The notes under the pieces are model-generated. The model worked only from the letters and a program-made list of their open reading frames with translations. It was not told the DNA's origin and searched no databases. A program made the position numbers and the translations under genes. 35,854 nt of DNA from Oscillospiraceae bacterium (lineage in GTDB: Bacteria > Bacillota > Clostridia > Oscillospirales > Oscillospiraceae), in NCBI GenBank assembly GCA_020025295.1, contig JAHHSJ010000018.1:1-35854 (forward strand). The letters run 5' to 3'. Shown here piece by piece: positions 15,904-24,703 of this stretch. The stretch's first letter is position 1. Each line of letters begins with the position of its first letter.

Positions 15904-16647
15904 TTAGACCTGTAAATCGCCCCAAGCCACTAAACAGCGGCACAGCCCAAGCTCCTCTGCAAGGCGGAGCTTAGCCCGCAGGCTTTCTCCGTCATCGAAG
16001 AGGACAAAGTGAGGTTGTCCCTGCTCGGAGTATGTAAAGTAGCGGGTGCAGAGGTCAGAGGACCAGTAGAGATCGGGCCGCACCCGAGTCCGGAGCAGTG
16101 AGAGGGATTCGTTGGAGAGGGAAGTGCCTTCCCCGGACAGAGAAGGGATGGAGAAATCCGCCGCTGTCCGTTCCAGAGCCGGGATGACGCGTTCCCGTCC
16201 GTAGCTGCGAATGGCGTCCATGAGCCGGTGACGCAGACTGCCTCCGGAGATGGCGGTGGAAAACATCAGTTTGGCATTGGGGGCGTACGGCGCATAGCGG
16301 TCCGGCAGATAGAGGGCAAGTCCTTGGGCGTGAAGCAGACGGTCCATGTCGGCGGCAAGGCCGCTCTGGTGGGGCGGCAGATCGGCAATGACGCCGATGT
16401 AGTGCCTTGCACGGCATTCACGAAGAATTTGCTGGAGAAAAAAGCTGTGGTTTCCGCACAGAACGGACGGCTCCGGCGAAATGTAGAGAAATCCGCCCTG
16501 TCCGGGCATCTGATTCCCGGCTCGCATCAGTTTGGGTCCGGGTGCAACCTGATAGGCGATGTGGGCGATGTCCGAATGCTGTTCGGAAGGAATGTGGTTT
16601 TCTTGATTTGGATTGGCCGCCAAAATCGGCGTGGAATGCTGCGGCAT
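15904..16647 (-). CDS. GH18-like TIM-barrel protein, probably without the usual catalytic motif
   Basis: 247 residues, not firmly recognised. The C-terminal half (about 210-243: PHFVLFDDGESLRAKLRLAE, then GLCRCLVAWG) strongly resembles the end of glycoside hydrolase 18/spore-germination YaaH-type barrels, where a strand with aspartates is followed by a K-xx-A helix and a tryptophan strand. The segment where GH18 enzymes carry DxxDxDxE reads IGVIADLPPHQSG (about 84-96), lacking the catalytic glutamate. No signal peptide is visible at the chosen start. The ATG at 16647 has AAGGGGG ten bases upstream. It diverges from yqeG and converges on rpsU. It could be a non-enzymatic sugar-binding barrel or an unrelated fold; the family call is inference. 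Confidence 0.6.
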   Translation of the reverse strand: MPQHSTPILAANPNQENHIPSEQHSDIAHIAYQVAPGPKLMRAGNQMPGQGGFLYISPEPSVLCGNHSFFLQQILRECRARHYIGVIADLPPHQSGLAADMDRLLHAQGLALYLPDRYAPYAPNAKLMFSTAISGGSLRHRLMDAIRSYGRERVIPALERTAADFSIPSLSGEGTSLSNESLSLLRTRVRPDLYWSSDLCTRYFTYSEQGQPHFVLFDDGESLRAKLRLAEELGLCRCLVAWGDLQV

Positions 16648-16662
16648 AACGGTGTAACCCCC

Positions 16663-16691
16663 TTGTTCCTGGTGTCGGAATCATGTATAAT
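16663..16691 (+). promoter_or_regulatory. Promoter for yqeG and the endonuclease-IV-like gene
   Basis: TTGTTC (16663-16668) and TATAAT (16686-16691), 17-base spacer. The -10 lies downstream of an ATG at 16683, which argues against that codon and for the ATG at 16743 as the yqeG start. Confidence 0.75.
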
Positions 16692-16742
16692 CCAAGATAT
16701 GAATATTGCCGACCGGACAGAACCGGTTGTTTGGAGGAACCT

Positions 16743-17246
16743 ATGCCTTTTTCTTTTATCCCTCGTCATATGGAACAGAGTATTTATACGATTGATGTGA
16801 ACGCCTTGGAACAGCAGGGCGTCCGTGTGGTGTTTGCCGATCTGGACAATACCTTGGCCCGCTATTCCGAGCGAAAGCCCTCGGCAGAGCTGATGGCTTG
16901 GAAGGATGCGCTGGCGCAGCACGGCATCCGCCTTTTTGTGGTGTCAAACAGCCGCAAATCCACCCGTGCAGATGAATTTTGCAAGGCGGCGGAGATTCCT
17001 TATATCAAGCATGCCGGTAAGCCCAAGAAGAAGGGCTTTTTGCGAGCCTTGGAGCAAAACGGCGTGACGCCGGAACAGACCGTGATGGTTGGAGATCAGA
17101 TTTTTACTGATATTCTGGGCGGAAATCGCTGTGAGATTGATACCATTCTGGTGCGTCCGGTGGCGAATGATACCATTTTCCGTGTCATCCGGCATGGACT
17201 GGAAGCCCCCATGCGAATGCTGTGCCGGGATCGGAGGAGCTGGTAA
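16743..17246 (+). CDS. yqeG: YqeG family HAD-IIIA phosphatase
   Basis: A 167-residue HAD-superfamily hydrolase of the YqeG family, whose physiological substrate is not established. Motif I is DLDNT (33-37), motif II is in VVSNS (66-70), the motif III lysine lies in the GKPKKK segment (92-97), and GDQIFTD (117-123) supplies the motif IV acids. The start at 16743 has GGAGG five bases upstream; an upstream in-frame ATG at 16683 precedes the -10 box. The stop codon shares a base with the next start (TAATG), so the two genes are coupled. Confidence 0.92.
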   Translation: MPFSFIPRHMEQSIYTIDVNALEQQGVRVVFADLDNTLARYSERKPSAELMAWKDALAQHGIRLFVVSNSRKSTRADEFCKAAEIPYIKHAGKPKKKGFLRALEQNGVTPEQTVMVGDQIFTDILGGNRCEIDTILVRPVANDTIFRVIRHGLEAPMRMLCRDRRSW

Positions 17247-18106
17247 TGGGCGCGCGGTTCGGTGTGGCGGGGAATTCCGATACCTATACCTCCACCGTGA
17301 GTAAGTCCTCTGCCAAGGCGCCTGCATGGCTGAAAAGTATCGGCTTGGATGCCTATGAATATCAGTGCGGCAAGGGTGTCCATGTGGGAGAAGCCACGGC
17401 ACTGCAAATCGGAAAAAATGCGCAGGAGGCTGGGATTTCCATGTCTCTGCACGCGCCTTATTTTATCAATCTGGCCAATCCTGACCCGGAGAGTCTGGAA
17501 AAGACGGTGGGATATATCACTTCTGCCTGTCATGTGGCAGATTTGCTTGGAGCAGAACGGGTGGTAGTCCACTCAGGAGCGCTGATGAAGCGCACTCGCC
17601 GGGAGGCGCTGGATATTGCGCTGCGCTCTATGAAGGAAATTCTCTGCCGGTGTGATGATATGGGCTACGGTCATATCCACCTATGCCCGGAAACGATGGG
17701 CAAGATCAATCAGCTGGGAGATCTGGACGAAGTGCTGGAGCTTTGCACGCTGGATGAGCGGTTAATTTCCTGCATCGACTTTGGTCACCTCTACGCCCGT
17801 TCTCTGGGAGAACTGGAGGGAGAGGAAGCCTGCGAGCGAATGCTGAACCGGGTGGAGGAAGTGCTGGGTGGAGAGCGGGCCTCTCAATTCCACAGCCATT
17901 TCTCCCATATCGAATATACCCCCAAGGGGGGCGAGCACCGCCATGTGTGTTTCCGTGACGGAGTGTGGGGGCCGGACTTTACGCCCTTGGCACAGGCGGT
18001 GGCAAGAAGAGGCTGGAGCCCCACCTTCATCTGTGAGTCTGCCGGTACTCAGAGTGAAGATGCTCTGGAAATGAAGCAGATTTACCTCGCGCAAACATCC
18101 AAATGA
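17246..18106 (+). CDS. Endonuclease IV-like TIM-barrel protein
   Basis: 286 residues with the AP-endonuclease 2 (Nfo) barrel. Most trinuclear-zinc ligands line up even in number with E. coli Nfo: H69, H109, E149, D178, H181, H216, the GGEHRH segment (228-233) and E264. Nfo has an Asp-Arg-His triad where this protein has His-Arg-His, and the NDSK motif reads SHIEY, so it belongs to a divergent branch. It may be a true AP endonuclease (abasic-site repair) or a related sugar isomerase-like protein. GGAGGAG precedes the ATG, which overlaps the yqeG stop. A strong terminator follows. Confidence 0.8.
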   Translation: MGARFGVAGNSDTYTSTVSKSSAKAPAWLKSIGLDAYEYQCGKGVHVGEATALQIGKNAQEAGISMSLHAPYFINLANPDPESLEKTVGYITSACHVADLLGAERVVVHSGALMKRTRREALDIALRSMKEILCRCDDMGYGHIHLCPETMGKINQLGDLDEVLELCTLDERLISCIDFGHLYARSLGELEGEEACERMLNRVEEVLGGERASQFHSHFSHIEYTPKGGEHRHVCFRDGVWGPDFTPLAQAVARRGWSPTFICESAGTQSEDALEMKQIYLAQTSK

Positions 18107-18115
18107 GAAACAGAA

Positions 18116-18148
18116 AAAGCGTTCGGAACTTCGTGTTCCGAACGCTTT
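18116..18148. terminator. Bidirectional terminator
   Basis: Perfect 14-bp stem (18116-18129 with 18135-18148) with loop TTCGT; T-rich on both outgoing strands. It separates the endonuclease-IV-like gene from the convergent DivIVA-like gene. Confidence 0.9.
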
Positions 18149-18161
18149 GTTTGTTTTGCTG

Positions 18162-18722
18162 TTATTCCTCGTCCGTCAGCTTGGTTTGCAACTGCTGTAG
18201 ATTGGAGAGGGAAGTGCGGATAGAGTTGAGCCGATCAATCACTTCAGCGATGGTAGCTTCCGCAGAAAGACCGGTGCGGCTGTATTCACCCAAAACCTGA
18301 TCCAGCAGATCCTGTGCTTCGGTGCGCTTGGCGGCGGCAGCATCCTCTGCCTCTTTGATGATCTGGGCGGCTCTGGCCCGAGCATCCAGCTCAATGTTGG
18401 CCAAAGTGTCCTTGATTTCGGCGTAGGTTTCCGCCTGAGGACGGTACCGTTCCACTTCCCGGCGCAGCTCCTCTGCTTCGGCTGCCAGCGGTTCTAACTC
18501 GTCCACCCGAGCGGTCAGCTCGTCGCAGCGCTCATTGAGCGCATCGGCCCGAGCCTTTTCTCCGGCGAGAGACTGAGCAGACGCCTGCGCCTCCGCCAAA
18601 TCCTTGCGCATGGCGTTGAGTTGGGCGGCGTGGGCTTTGGAAGTAGATTCAATATAATCCACCACATCCTGACGGTGAAAACCGCCAAAGGCTGCGGTGC
18701 GTAAATGTAAGGTTTCGCTCAT
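18162..18722 (-). CDS. DivIVA-like coiled-coil protein
   Basis: 186 residues. The N-terminus (AAFGGFHRQDVVDYIE, about 10-25) resembles the DivIVA domain that binds curved membranes. Most of the rest (about 26-175) is alanine- and glutamate-rich coiled coil. The ATG at 18722 is chosen because AAAGGGG lies eight bases upstream and the product begins MSETLHLRT; an earlier in-frame ATG lacks a ribosome binding site and precedes the promoter. DivIVA-family proteins act in septum or pole organisation; the exact role here is unknown. It lies downstream of glnA but has its own promoter and is separated from glnA by a terminator. Confidence 0.75.
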   Translation of the reverse strand: MSETLHLRTAAFGGFHRQDVVDYIESTSKAHAAQLNAMRKDLAEAQASAQSLAGEKARADALNERCDELTARVDELEPLAAEAEELRREVERYRPQAETYAEIKDTLANIELDARARAAQIIKEAEDAAAAKRTEAQDLLDQVLGEYSRTGLSAEATIAEVIDRLNSIRTSLSNLQQLQTKLTDEE

Positions 18723-18756
18723 GGGATAGACCCCTTTCGTGCTCATAGTGCATCTT

Positions 18757-18785
18757 ATTTTAGCATAGCTGGCGGAATCTGACAA
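18757..18785 (-). promoter_or_regulatory. Promoter of the DivIVA-like gene
   Basis: On the minus strand TTGTCA (18780-18785) and TAAAAT (18757-18762), 17-base spacer, located between the glnA terminator and the gene. Confidence 0.75.
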
Positions 18786-18803
18786 GAAAAACTGCATAGC
18801 CGG

Positions 18804-18842
18804 AAAAATCCCCTGAAAGGAGCGGAGTGCGCCTTTCAGGGG
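18804..18842 (-). terminator. Terminator of glnA
   Basis: An 11-bp stem (CCCCTGAAAGG, 18810-18820, with 18832-18842) and 11-base loop, followed on the minus strand by ATTTTT. It lies 21 bases after the glnA stop codon. Confidence 0.85.
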
Positions 18843-18863
18843 ACGGAAGATTCAGAAGTGGAT

Positions 18864-20963
<2,100 letters not shown>

Positions 20964-21006
20964 AGTGGTACAGCCCTTTCATAAAAATTACCCTTACCGG
21001 GGGATG

Positions 21007-21096
21007 AAAAAAGAGACATGGAAGCCCATAAAGGGAAGCTCCGCTGTCTCCGTGAACTGTTTTGTTCAATCCGCGTCAAACCGCAGAAGGAGCGGC
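21007..21096 (-). promoter_or_regulatory. Structured glnA leader with probable attenuator
   Basis: Read on the minus strand from the expected start near 21095, the RNA can form hairpin 1 (CUGCG, loop GUUUGA, CGCGG; 21071-21086) and hairpin 2 (UGAAC, loop AAAACA, GUUCA; 21053-21068), then an intrinsic terminator. The terminator stem GAGACA/UGUCUC (21045-21050 with 21013-21018) encloses a weaker inner stem and is followed by six U (21007-21012). There is no minus-strand gene upstream that it could terminate. CCGC and UCC at the 5' end (21089-21095) could pair with GGA and GCGG in the terminator's 5' arm, giving an antiterminator that encloses both small hairpins. The two-hexaloop layout recalls ANTAR-protein targets, but the loops lack their usual A1/G4. 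All folding is by eye. Confidence 0.6.
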
Positions 21097-21100
21097 TCTT

Positions 21101-21131
21101 TTTATATCAATTCGAGAAAAGAATACATCAA
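21101..21131 (-). promoter_or_regulatory. Probable glnA promoter with extended -10
   Basis: On the minus strand TATAAA (21101-21106) is preceded by TGA, an extended -10. The best -35 candidate is TTGATG (21126-21131) at a long 19-base spacing. The leader to the glnA ATG would be about 130 bases. Confidence 0.6.
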
Positions 21132-21282
21132 TTATTTCGCCATTGCAAGGTTATTCTGAACTTTTGGATATGTGTCGAAAACAAATGGAAAAAAGCGGAG
21201 TTTCTTTGGGAAAAAGTACGGAGGGAAGCGCTGAGTTCGGCAGGAAGTTTGGGAAGAACAGAAGAGAACCGAGGACATCTGG
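21132..21282. other. Non-coding divergent region between glnA and dapL
   Basis: Between the glnA promoter and the dapL promoter I see no gene. Short open frames that cross it have no ribosome binding site and no recognisable product. Confidence 0.55.
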
Positions 21283-21315
21283 TTGACAGGAGAGGAAGGA
21301 TGAGTGTACTATAAT
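21283..21315 (+). promoter_or_regulatory. Probable dapL promoter
   Basis: TTGACA (21283-21288) is followed by overlapping -10 candidates: TACTAT (21307-21312, spacer 18) or the better hexamer TATAAT (21310-21315) at an over-long spacer of 21. The true -10 cannot be chosen by eye. Confidence 0.55.
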
Positions 21316-21342
21316 AGAATTCGTGTTTGATTATGATCGGAC

Positions 21343-21359
21343 CGAACCGAATCGGTTCG
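21343..21359 (+). repeat. Short dyad in the dapL leader
   Basis: CGAACCG (21343-21349) and CGGTTCG (21353-21359) with a 3-base centre form a perfect 7-bp dyad between the promoter and the dapL Shine-Dalgarno (AGGAGG, 21365-21370). It could be an operator or a tight RNA hairpin near the ribosome binding site. Confidence 0.55.
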
Positions 21360-21378
21360 CAGTATAGGAGGAATCATA

Positions 21379-22608
21379 ATGGCTAAGATCAACCCCAATT
21401 ATCAAAAGCTGCCCGGCAGTTACCTGTTTTCTGAAATTGCTCGCCGCACTGCGGCATATACGAACGAACACCCGGACGCAAAGCTTATTAAAATGGGAAT
21501 CGGCGATGTGACCCAGCCTTTGGTTCCGGAAGTCATCCGTGCTATGCATGAGGCAGTGGAGGAAATGAGCCATAAGGAGACCTTCCATGGCTATGGACCG
21601 GAGCAGGGCTATGCCTTCCTGCGGGAAGCCATCGTGCGTCGGGACTTTGAAGCCCGTGGCGTGGATATTGCAGCGGATGAGATTTTTGTTTCCGACGGTG
21701 CTAAGAGCGACTGCGGTAATATCGGTGATATTTTCAGTGTGGACAATGTGGTGGCCGTCTGTGACCCGGTCTATCCGGTCTATGTGGATACCAATGCCAT
21801 GGCCGGCCGTGCCGGTGACTATGATGCGGAGAAGCAGGGGTGGACCCGAATCCATTATATGCCCACCACGGCAGAAAATGGATTCTCTCCCGCAATTCCC
21901 GAGGGAAAGGTGGACCTGATTTACCTTTGCTCTCCCAACAACCCCACCGGAACCGTGCTGAGCTATGAGCAGCTGAAGGCATGGGTGGACTATGCCAATG
22001 CCAATGATGCCGTGATTCTCTTTGATGCCGCTTATGAGCGTTTCATCGTGGAGGATGATGTGCCCCACTCCATTTATGAGGTGGAGGGCGCCCGGACCTG
22101 TGCCATCGAGTTCCGCTCCTTCTCCAAAACAGCTGGATTTACCGGTGCTCGCTGCGGCTATACTGTGGTGCCGAAGGATCTGATCCGGGACGGTGCCAGC
22201 CTGAACGCAATGTGGAACCGCCGTCAGACCACCAAGTTCAACGGTGCGTCCTATATCATCCAGAAGGGTGCCGCTGCCATCTATACCGAGCAGGGCGAGA
22301 AGGAAATCAACGCCACGCTGAATTATTATCGTGCCAACGCCAGAGTGATTGCCGAAAGCCTCACTAAGTGCGGCCTTACGGTCTACGGTGCGGTGAACAG
22401 CCCCTATATTTGGGTCAAGACCCCGGACGGTATGGGTTCTTGGGAGTTCTTCACGCTGCTGCTGGAGCAGGGAAATGTGATTACCACACCGGGTGCCGGT
22501 TTCGGTCCCAGCGGGGAAGGTTATATCCGCATTACCGCCTTCGGTGATGCAGATGCCACCAAGGAAGCCATGCGCCGCATTGAAGCACTGCTCACTTGCG
22601 AAAAGTAA
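21379..22608 (+). CDS. dapL: LL-diaminopimelate aminotransferase
   Basis: PLP enzyme that converts tetrahydrodipicolinate directly to LL-diaminopimelate for lysine and peptidoglycan synthesis, bypassing the acylated intermediates of the DapD/DapC/DapE route. The 409-residue length fits the family. Visible are the N-terminal NPNYQKLPGSYLFSEIARR, the GYGPEQGYAFLREAI segment, CSPNNPTG with N187, DAAYERF, and the PLP lysine K250 in SFSKTAGFTGARCGY. AGGAGG lies eight bases before the ATG. It appears to be transcribed alone and is followed by a strong terminator shared with the convergent lipoprotein gene. Confidence 0.96.
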   Translation: MAKINPNYQKLPGSYLFSEIARRTAAYTNEHPDAKLIKMGIGDVTQPLVPEVIRAMHEAVEEMSHKETFHGYGPEQGYAFLREAIVRRDFEARGVDIAADEIFVSDGAKSDCGNIGDIFSVDNVVAVCDPVYPVYVDTNAMAGRAGDYDAEKQGWTRIHYMPTTAENGFSPAIPEGKVDLIYLCSPNNPTGTVLSYEQLKAWVDYANANDAVILFDAAYERFIVEDDVPHSIYEVEGARTCAIEFRSFSKTAGFTGARCGYTVVPKDLIRDGASLNAMWNRRQTTKFNGASYIIQKGAAAIYTEQGEKEINATLNYYRANARVIAESLTKCGLTVYGAVNSPYIWVKTPDGMGSWEFFTLLLEQGNVITTPGAGFGPSGEGYIRITAFGDADATKEAMRRIEALLTCEK

Positions 22609-22610
22609 GA

Positions 22611-22641
22611 AAAAGCTCGGATGAAAATCCGAGCTTTTTTA
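22611..22641. terminator. Bidirectional terminator between dapL and the lipoprotein gene
   Basis: Perfect stem (AGCTCGGAT, 22614-22622, with ATCCGAGCT, 22627-22635) and four-base loop, flanked by A/T runs giving a U tract in both directions. Its right edge overlaps the end of the lipoprotein gene (stop at 22639). Confidence 0.92.
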
Positions 22642-23190
22642 TGCCTGTTCTGTTTTGTCGTCCACGGCAATGCCAACCAGATCCACATTGTCCCAGTGGG
22701 CCAGCTTGTGAAGGGTGTTCGTTTCCGAATCGTATCGGTAAAGATCGCACGGGTCGGACCAGTTTACATTCAGTTTAATAAAGGCAAAATAATATCCAGA
22801 ATTCTCGATTATGGTAAACTGAATGATGTCGTGGTCGATACTTTTGATAACCGTTTCTGCCATAGTTTCGAAAGTTTTGTCATCAAATTGAGCCCCTTGG
22901 CTGTCGGTGATACGGAGACGGTCGATGTGATTTTGTACCTTGCCGTCCACCACAGAGGCGGTGATTTGGGAGCAGTCCACCTGATAGACCGCTGCCTTGT
23001 CAGGGGTGAATTCTTCTGTGTGCTTCGGCTTTTTGCCGGGACGAACGAGCCAGTAGTCCGGTTCTTCCGTTTCTTCGGAGTGATTCTGTGTGACCGCTCG
23101 TATTTTGGGCAGCTCCGGACCGGAATTGCCGCAGCCGGTCAGACTGAGCAGCAGGAGCAGAGATAGAAACAGGGAAACGAGTTTTTTCAT
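22639..23190 (-). CDS. Putative lipoprotein of unknown function
   Basis: 183 residues. It has a lipoprotein signal peptide: MKK, a leucine-rich hydrophobic core, and the lipobox LTGC with C20 as the expected lipidated cysteine. The mature part is polar and acidic with a proline-rich segment (about 25-60) and then mixed strands and helices (QITASVVDGKVQNHIDRLRI; FTIIENSGYYFAFIKLNVNW). I recognise no domain. GGAGGG lies seven bases before the ATG. It starts three bases after the end of the upstream membrane-protein gene, so the two are almost certainly cotranscribed and may act at the same membrane surface. Confidence 0.8.
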   Translation of the reverse strand: MKKLVSLFLSLLLLLSLTGCGNSGPELPKIRAVTQNHSEETEEPDYWLVRPGKKPKHTEEFTPDKAAVYQVDCSQITASVVDGKVQNHIDRLRITDSQGAQFDDKTFETMAETVIKSIDHDIIQFTIIENSGYYFAFIKLNVNWSDPCDLYRYDSETNTLHKLAHWDNVDLVGIAVDDKTEQA

Positions 23191-23193
23191 GGG

Positions 23194-24444
23194 TTATCCC
23201 TCCTGTGTTGCGCGAAAATCCTTCAGAGTTTTTCCGGTGTATTGCAAGGCAATCCGATCTTCCGGATGAAGGTCGGTGAGGTACAGTACCACAAGAAATA
23301 CCCATTCCAGCGGCTTCATGATGAAGTACACCAAATCAGCTGCCGCCGGTGTGTGGATCAGTTTAGCAATGGGGAACCCGTAGGTGTCGTAAAAGTGCCG
23401 TACATGGCGATGGAGCCGGGGTGTTTTCTCCTCCAGAATCTGTTCAAAGGCGTTCGCAATACAGAGCTGACGGTTCACAATGATGGTGTGATTCTTGCGA
23501 ATGCCTTTCCGCAGGGGCTTCACTACCTTTGGATCACCGCCGGCAGCCACGGTGCAGAGGTAGTGATCGTCCCGAACCAAGTTCTGAGGGGGGATCTGCT
23601 GACTGAGGGTCCAGTCTGCAGTTTCCGTCCATGCCCGAATCATGTCGTTGGGCTGTTGTCCGAACAGTACAAGGATGCAGAGCAGAATGCCCAGCAGGGG
23701 AAGGGCGGCGACCAGTGCCAGAACCGGCCAGAGAGCGGATTTGGTCAGCACCGTGCGCACCAAAAGCAGTACCGGATGTCCGGTGACAGGTGTGGGGTGA
23801 GAAGCGGCGTTCCAAGTCCGGATGGTGTCCCGAATCGTGCGGGCGGCGATCATCAGTACATTCAGGGGCAGCAGAATCATAAAAAAGCTGAAATGCTCTG
23901 CCATCTGAATACACCAGACAATCATCGTGCCGCAGGCCAGATACATTCCGGCAATGGCGCCCACAATCACAAGGGGCGGCAGATGGTTGGCGTCAATGAG
24001 GGACAGAATGAGATAGCCGATGAGACCGCACAGCAGCAAGACAATCACCGTGGGAACAGCCTCGCTAAAGATGGGGGTGTGCAGCTCTGTGTTGTAGAGG
24101 GTCTGATCGAAATCCGCCGTGTAAATGATGTCCATGATAGAACCGTATAGCGGCGTGAGCAGACAGCCCAAGATCAGCGTGATCGCATCAAACCCCAGTG
24201 CCGTCTGCTTGGAAGGCTTAGTGAAGAGCAGAACCGCCTCCGCTGCGGTCAGGACAAAGGGATAAACCACGCAGAAGCTGAGAAAGGTATACATGAGGAC
24301 GGAGAGCAGAAGCTGCCCAAAGGAGCCGACATAAGCACCCTCGAGGATTTGTACAGCTGTCATGAGTGCGGCAAACACCAGAAGCACAAGGCAGGTCACA
24401 AAGAACGAGCCGGCTGCCGGATGCGCTTTGCAATATTTTTTCAT
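23194..24444 (-). CDS. Multi-pass membrane protein of unknown function (possibly DUF6688 family)
   Basis: 416 residues with about seven hydrophobic segments in the first 290 residues. A conserved-looking soluble tail follows (YLCTVAAGGDPKVVKPLRKG; HTIIVNRQLCIANAFEQ; RHFYDTYGFPIAKLI), with one more hydrophobic stretch near the C-terminus (LEWVFLVVLYLTDL). The tail matches my memory of an uncharacterised clostridial membrane family, perhaps DUF6688; this is not verified. I chose the ATG at 24444 because AAAGGAG lies eight bases upstream and the promoter is just before it; a longer frame would start within or before the promoter. It heads a two-gene unit with the lipoprotein. Confidence 0.8.
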   Translation of the reverse strand: MKKYCKAHPAAGSFFVTCLVLLVFAALMTAVQILEGAYVGSFGQLLLSVLMYTFLSFCVVYPFVLTAAEAVLLFTKPSKQTALGFDAITLILGCLLTPLYGSIMDIIYTADFDQTLYNTELHTPIFSEAVPTVIVLLLCGLIGYLILSLIDANHLPPLVIVGAIAGMYLACGTMIVWCIQMAEHFSFFMILLPLNVLMIAARTIRDTIRTWNAASHPTPVTGHPVLLLVRTVLTKSALWPVLALVAALPLLGILLCILVLFGQQPNDMIRAWTETADWTLSQQIPPQNLVRDDHYLCTVAAGGDPKVVKPLRKGIRKNHTIIVNRQLCIANAFEQILEEKTPRLHRHVRHFYDTYGFPIAKLIHTPAAADLVYFIMKPLEWVFLVVLYLTDLHPEDRIALQYTGKTLKDFRATQEG

Positions 24445-24469
24445 GAGAATTACTCCTTTCGTCAGCCCC

Positions 24470-24498
24470 ACTATATGCTCACACCAACCAAATGTCAA
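24470..24498 (-). promoter_or_regulatory. Promoter of the membrane protein-lipoprotein unit
   Basis: On the minus strand TTGACA (24493-24498) and TATAGT (24470-24475), 17-base spacer, leaving a short leader of about 18 bases. Just upstream is a very AT-rich tract (about 24499-24535) with the dyad TATTGA-TAT-TCAATA (24507-24521), a possible UP element or operator. Confidence 0.8.
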
Positions 24499-24557
24499 GA
24501 AAAATATATTGATATTCAATAAAAATAAATTGTAAATCGACATAACTGCGGAATGAC

Positions 24558-24586
24558 TTGGAAAAAAGGCGAAGCTGTGATAAAAT
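24558..24586 (+). promoter_or_regulatory. Promoter of mrnC-rqcH
   Basis: TTGGAA (24558-24563) and TAAAAT (24581-24586), 17-base spacer, followed by a leader of about 110 bases. In that leader CTTTCCG (24655-24661) can pair with CGGAAAG (24686-24692), which overlaps the Shine-Dalgarno. Confidence 0.7.
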
Positions 24587-24703
24587 GGAGCGTAGATTTG
24601 TGCTATCTGACCTGCTGAAGGAGCGGAAGGGTGCCTTTTTTTGAAAAAACGACGCTTTCCGAAACCTTTAGCGGTAGAAGAAACCCGGAAAGGGGATAAA
24701 GAA

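Noticed and set aside
21053..21086. Canonical ANTAR target in the glnA leader
   Set aside because: The geometry fits, but neither loop has both the A at position 1 and the G at position 4, so I report it only as an attenuator with an unknown factor.
21018..21314. Rightward open frame of about 98 codons between glnA and dapL
   Set aside because: No ribosome binding site, composition unlike neighbouring genes, and it runs through the glnA leader and the dapL promoter.
24641..24703. Longer mrnC start at a TTG
   Set aside because: It would add a basic extension not seen in Mini-III proteins, while the ATG at 24704 has a Shine-Dalgarno sequence and matches the family start.
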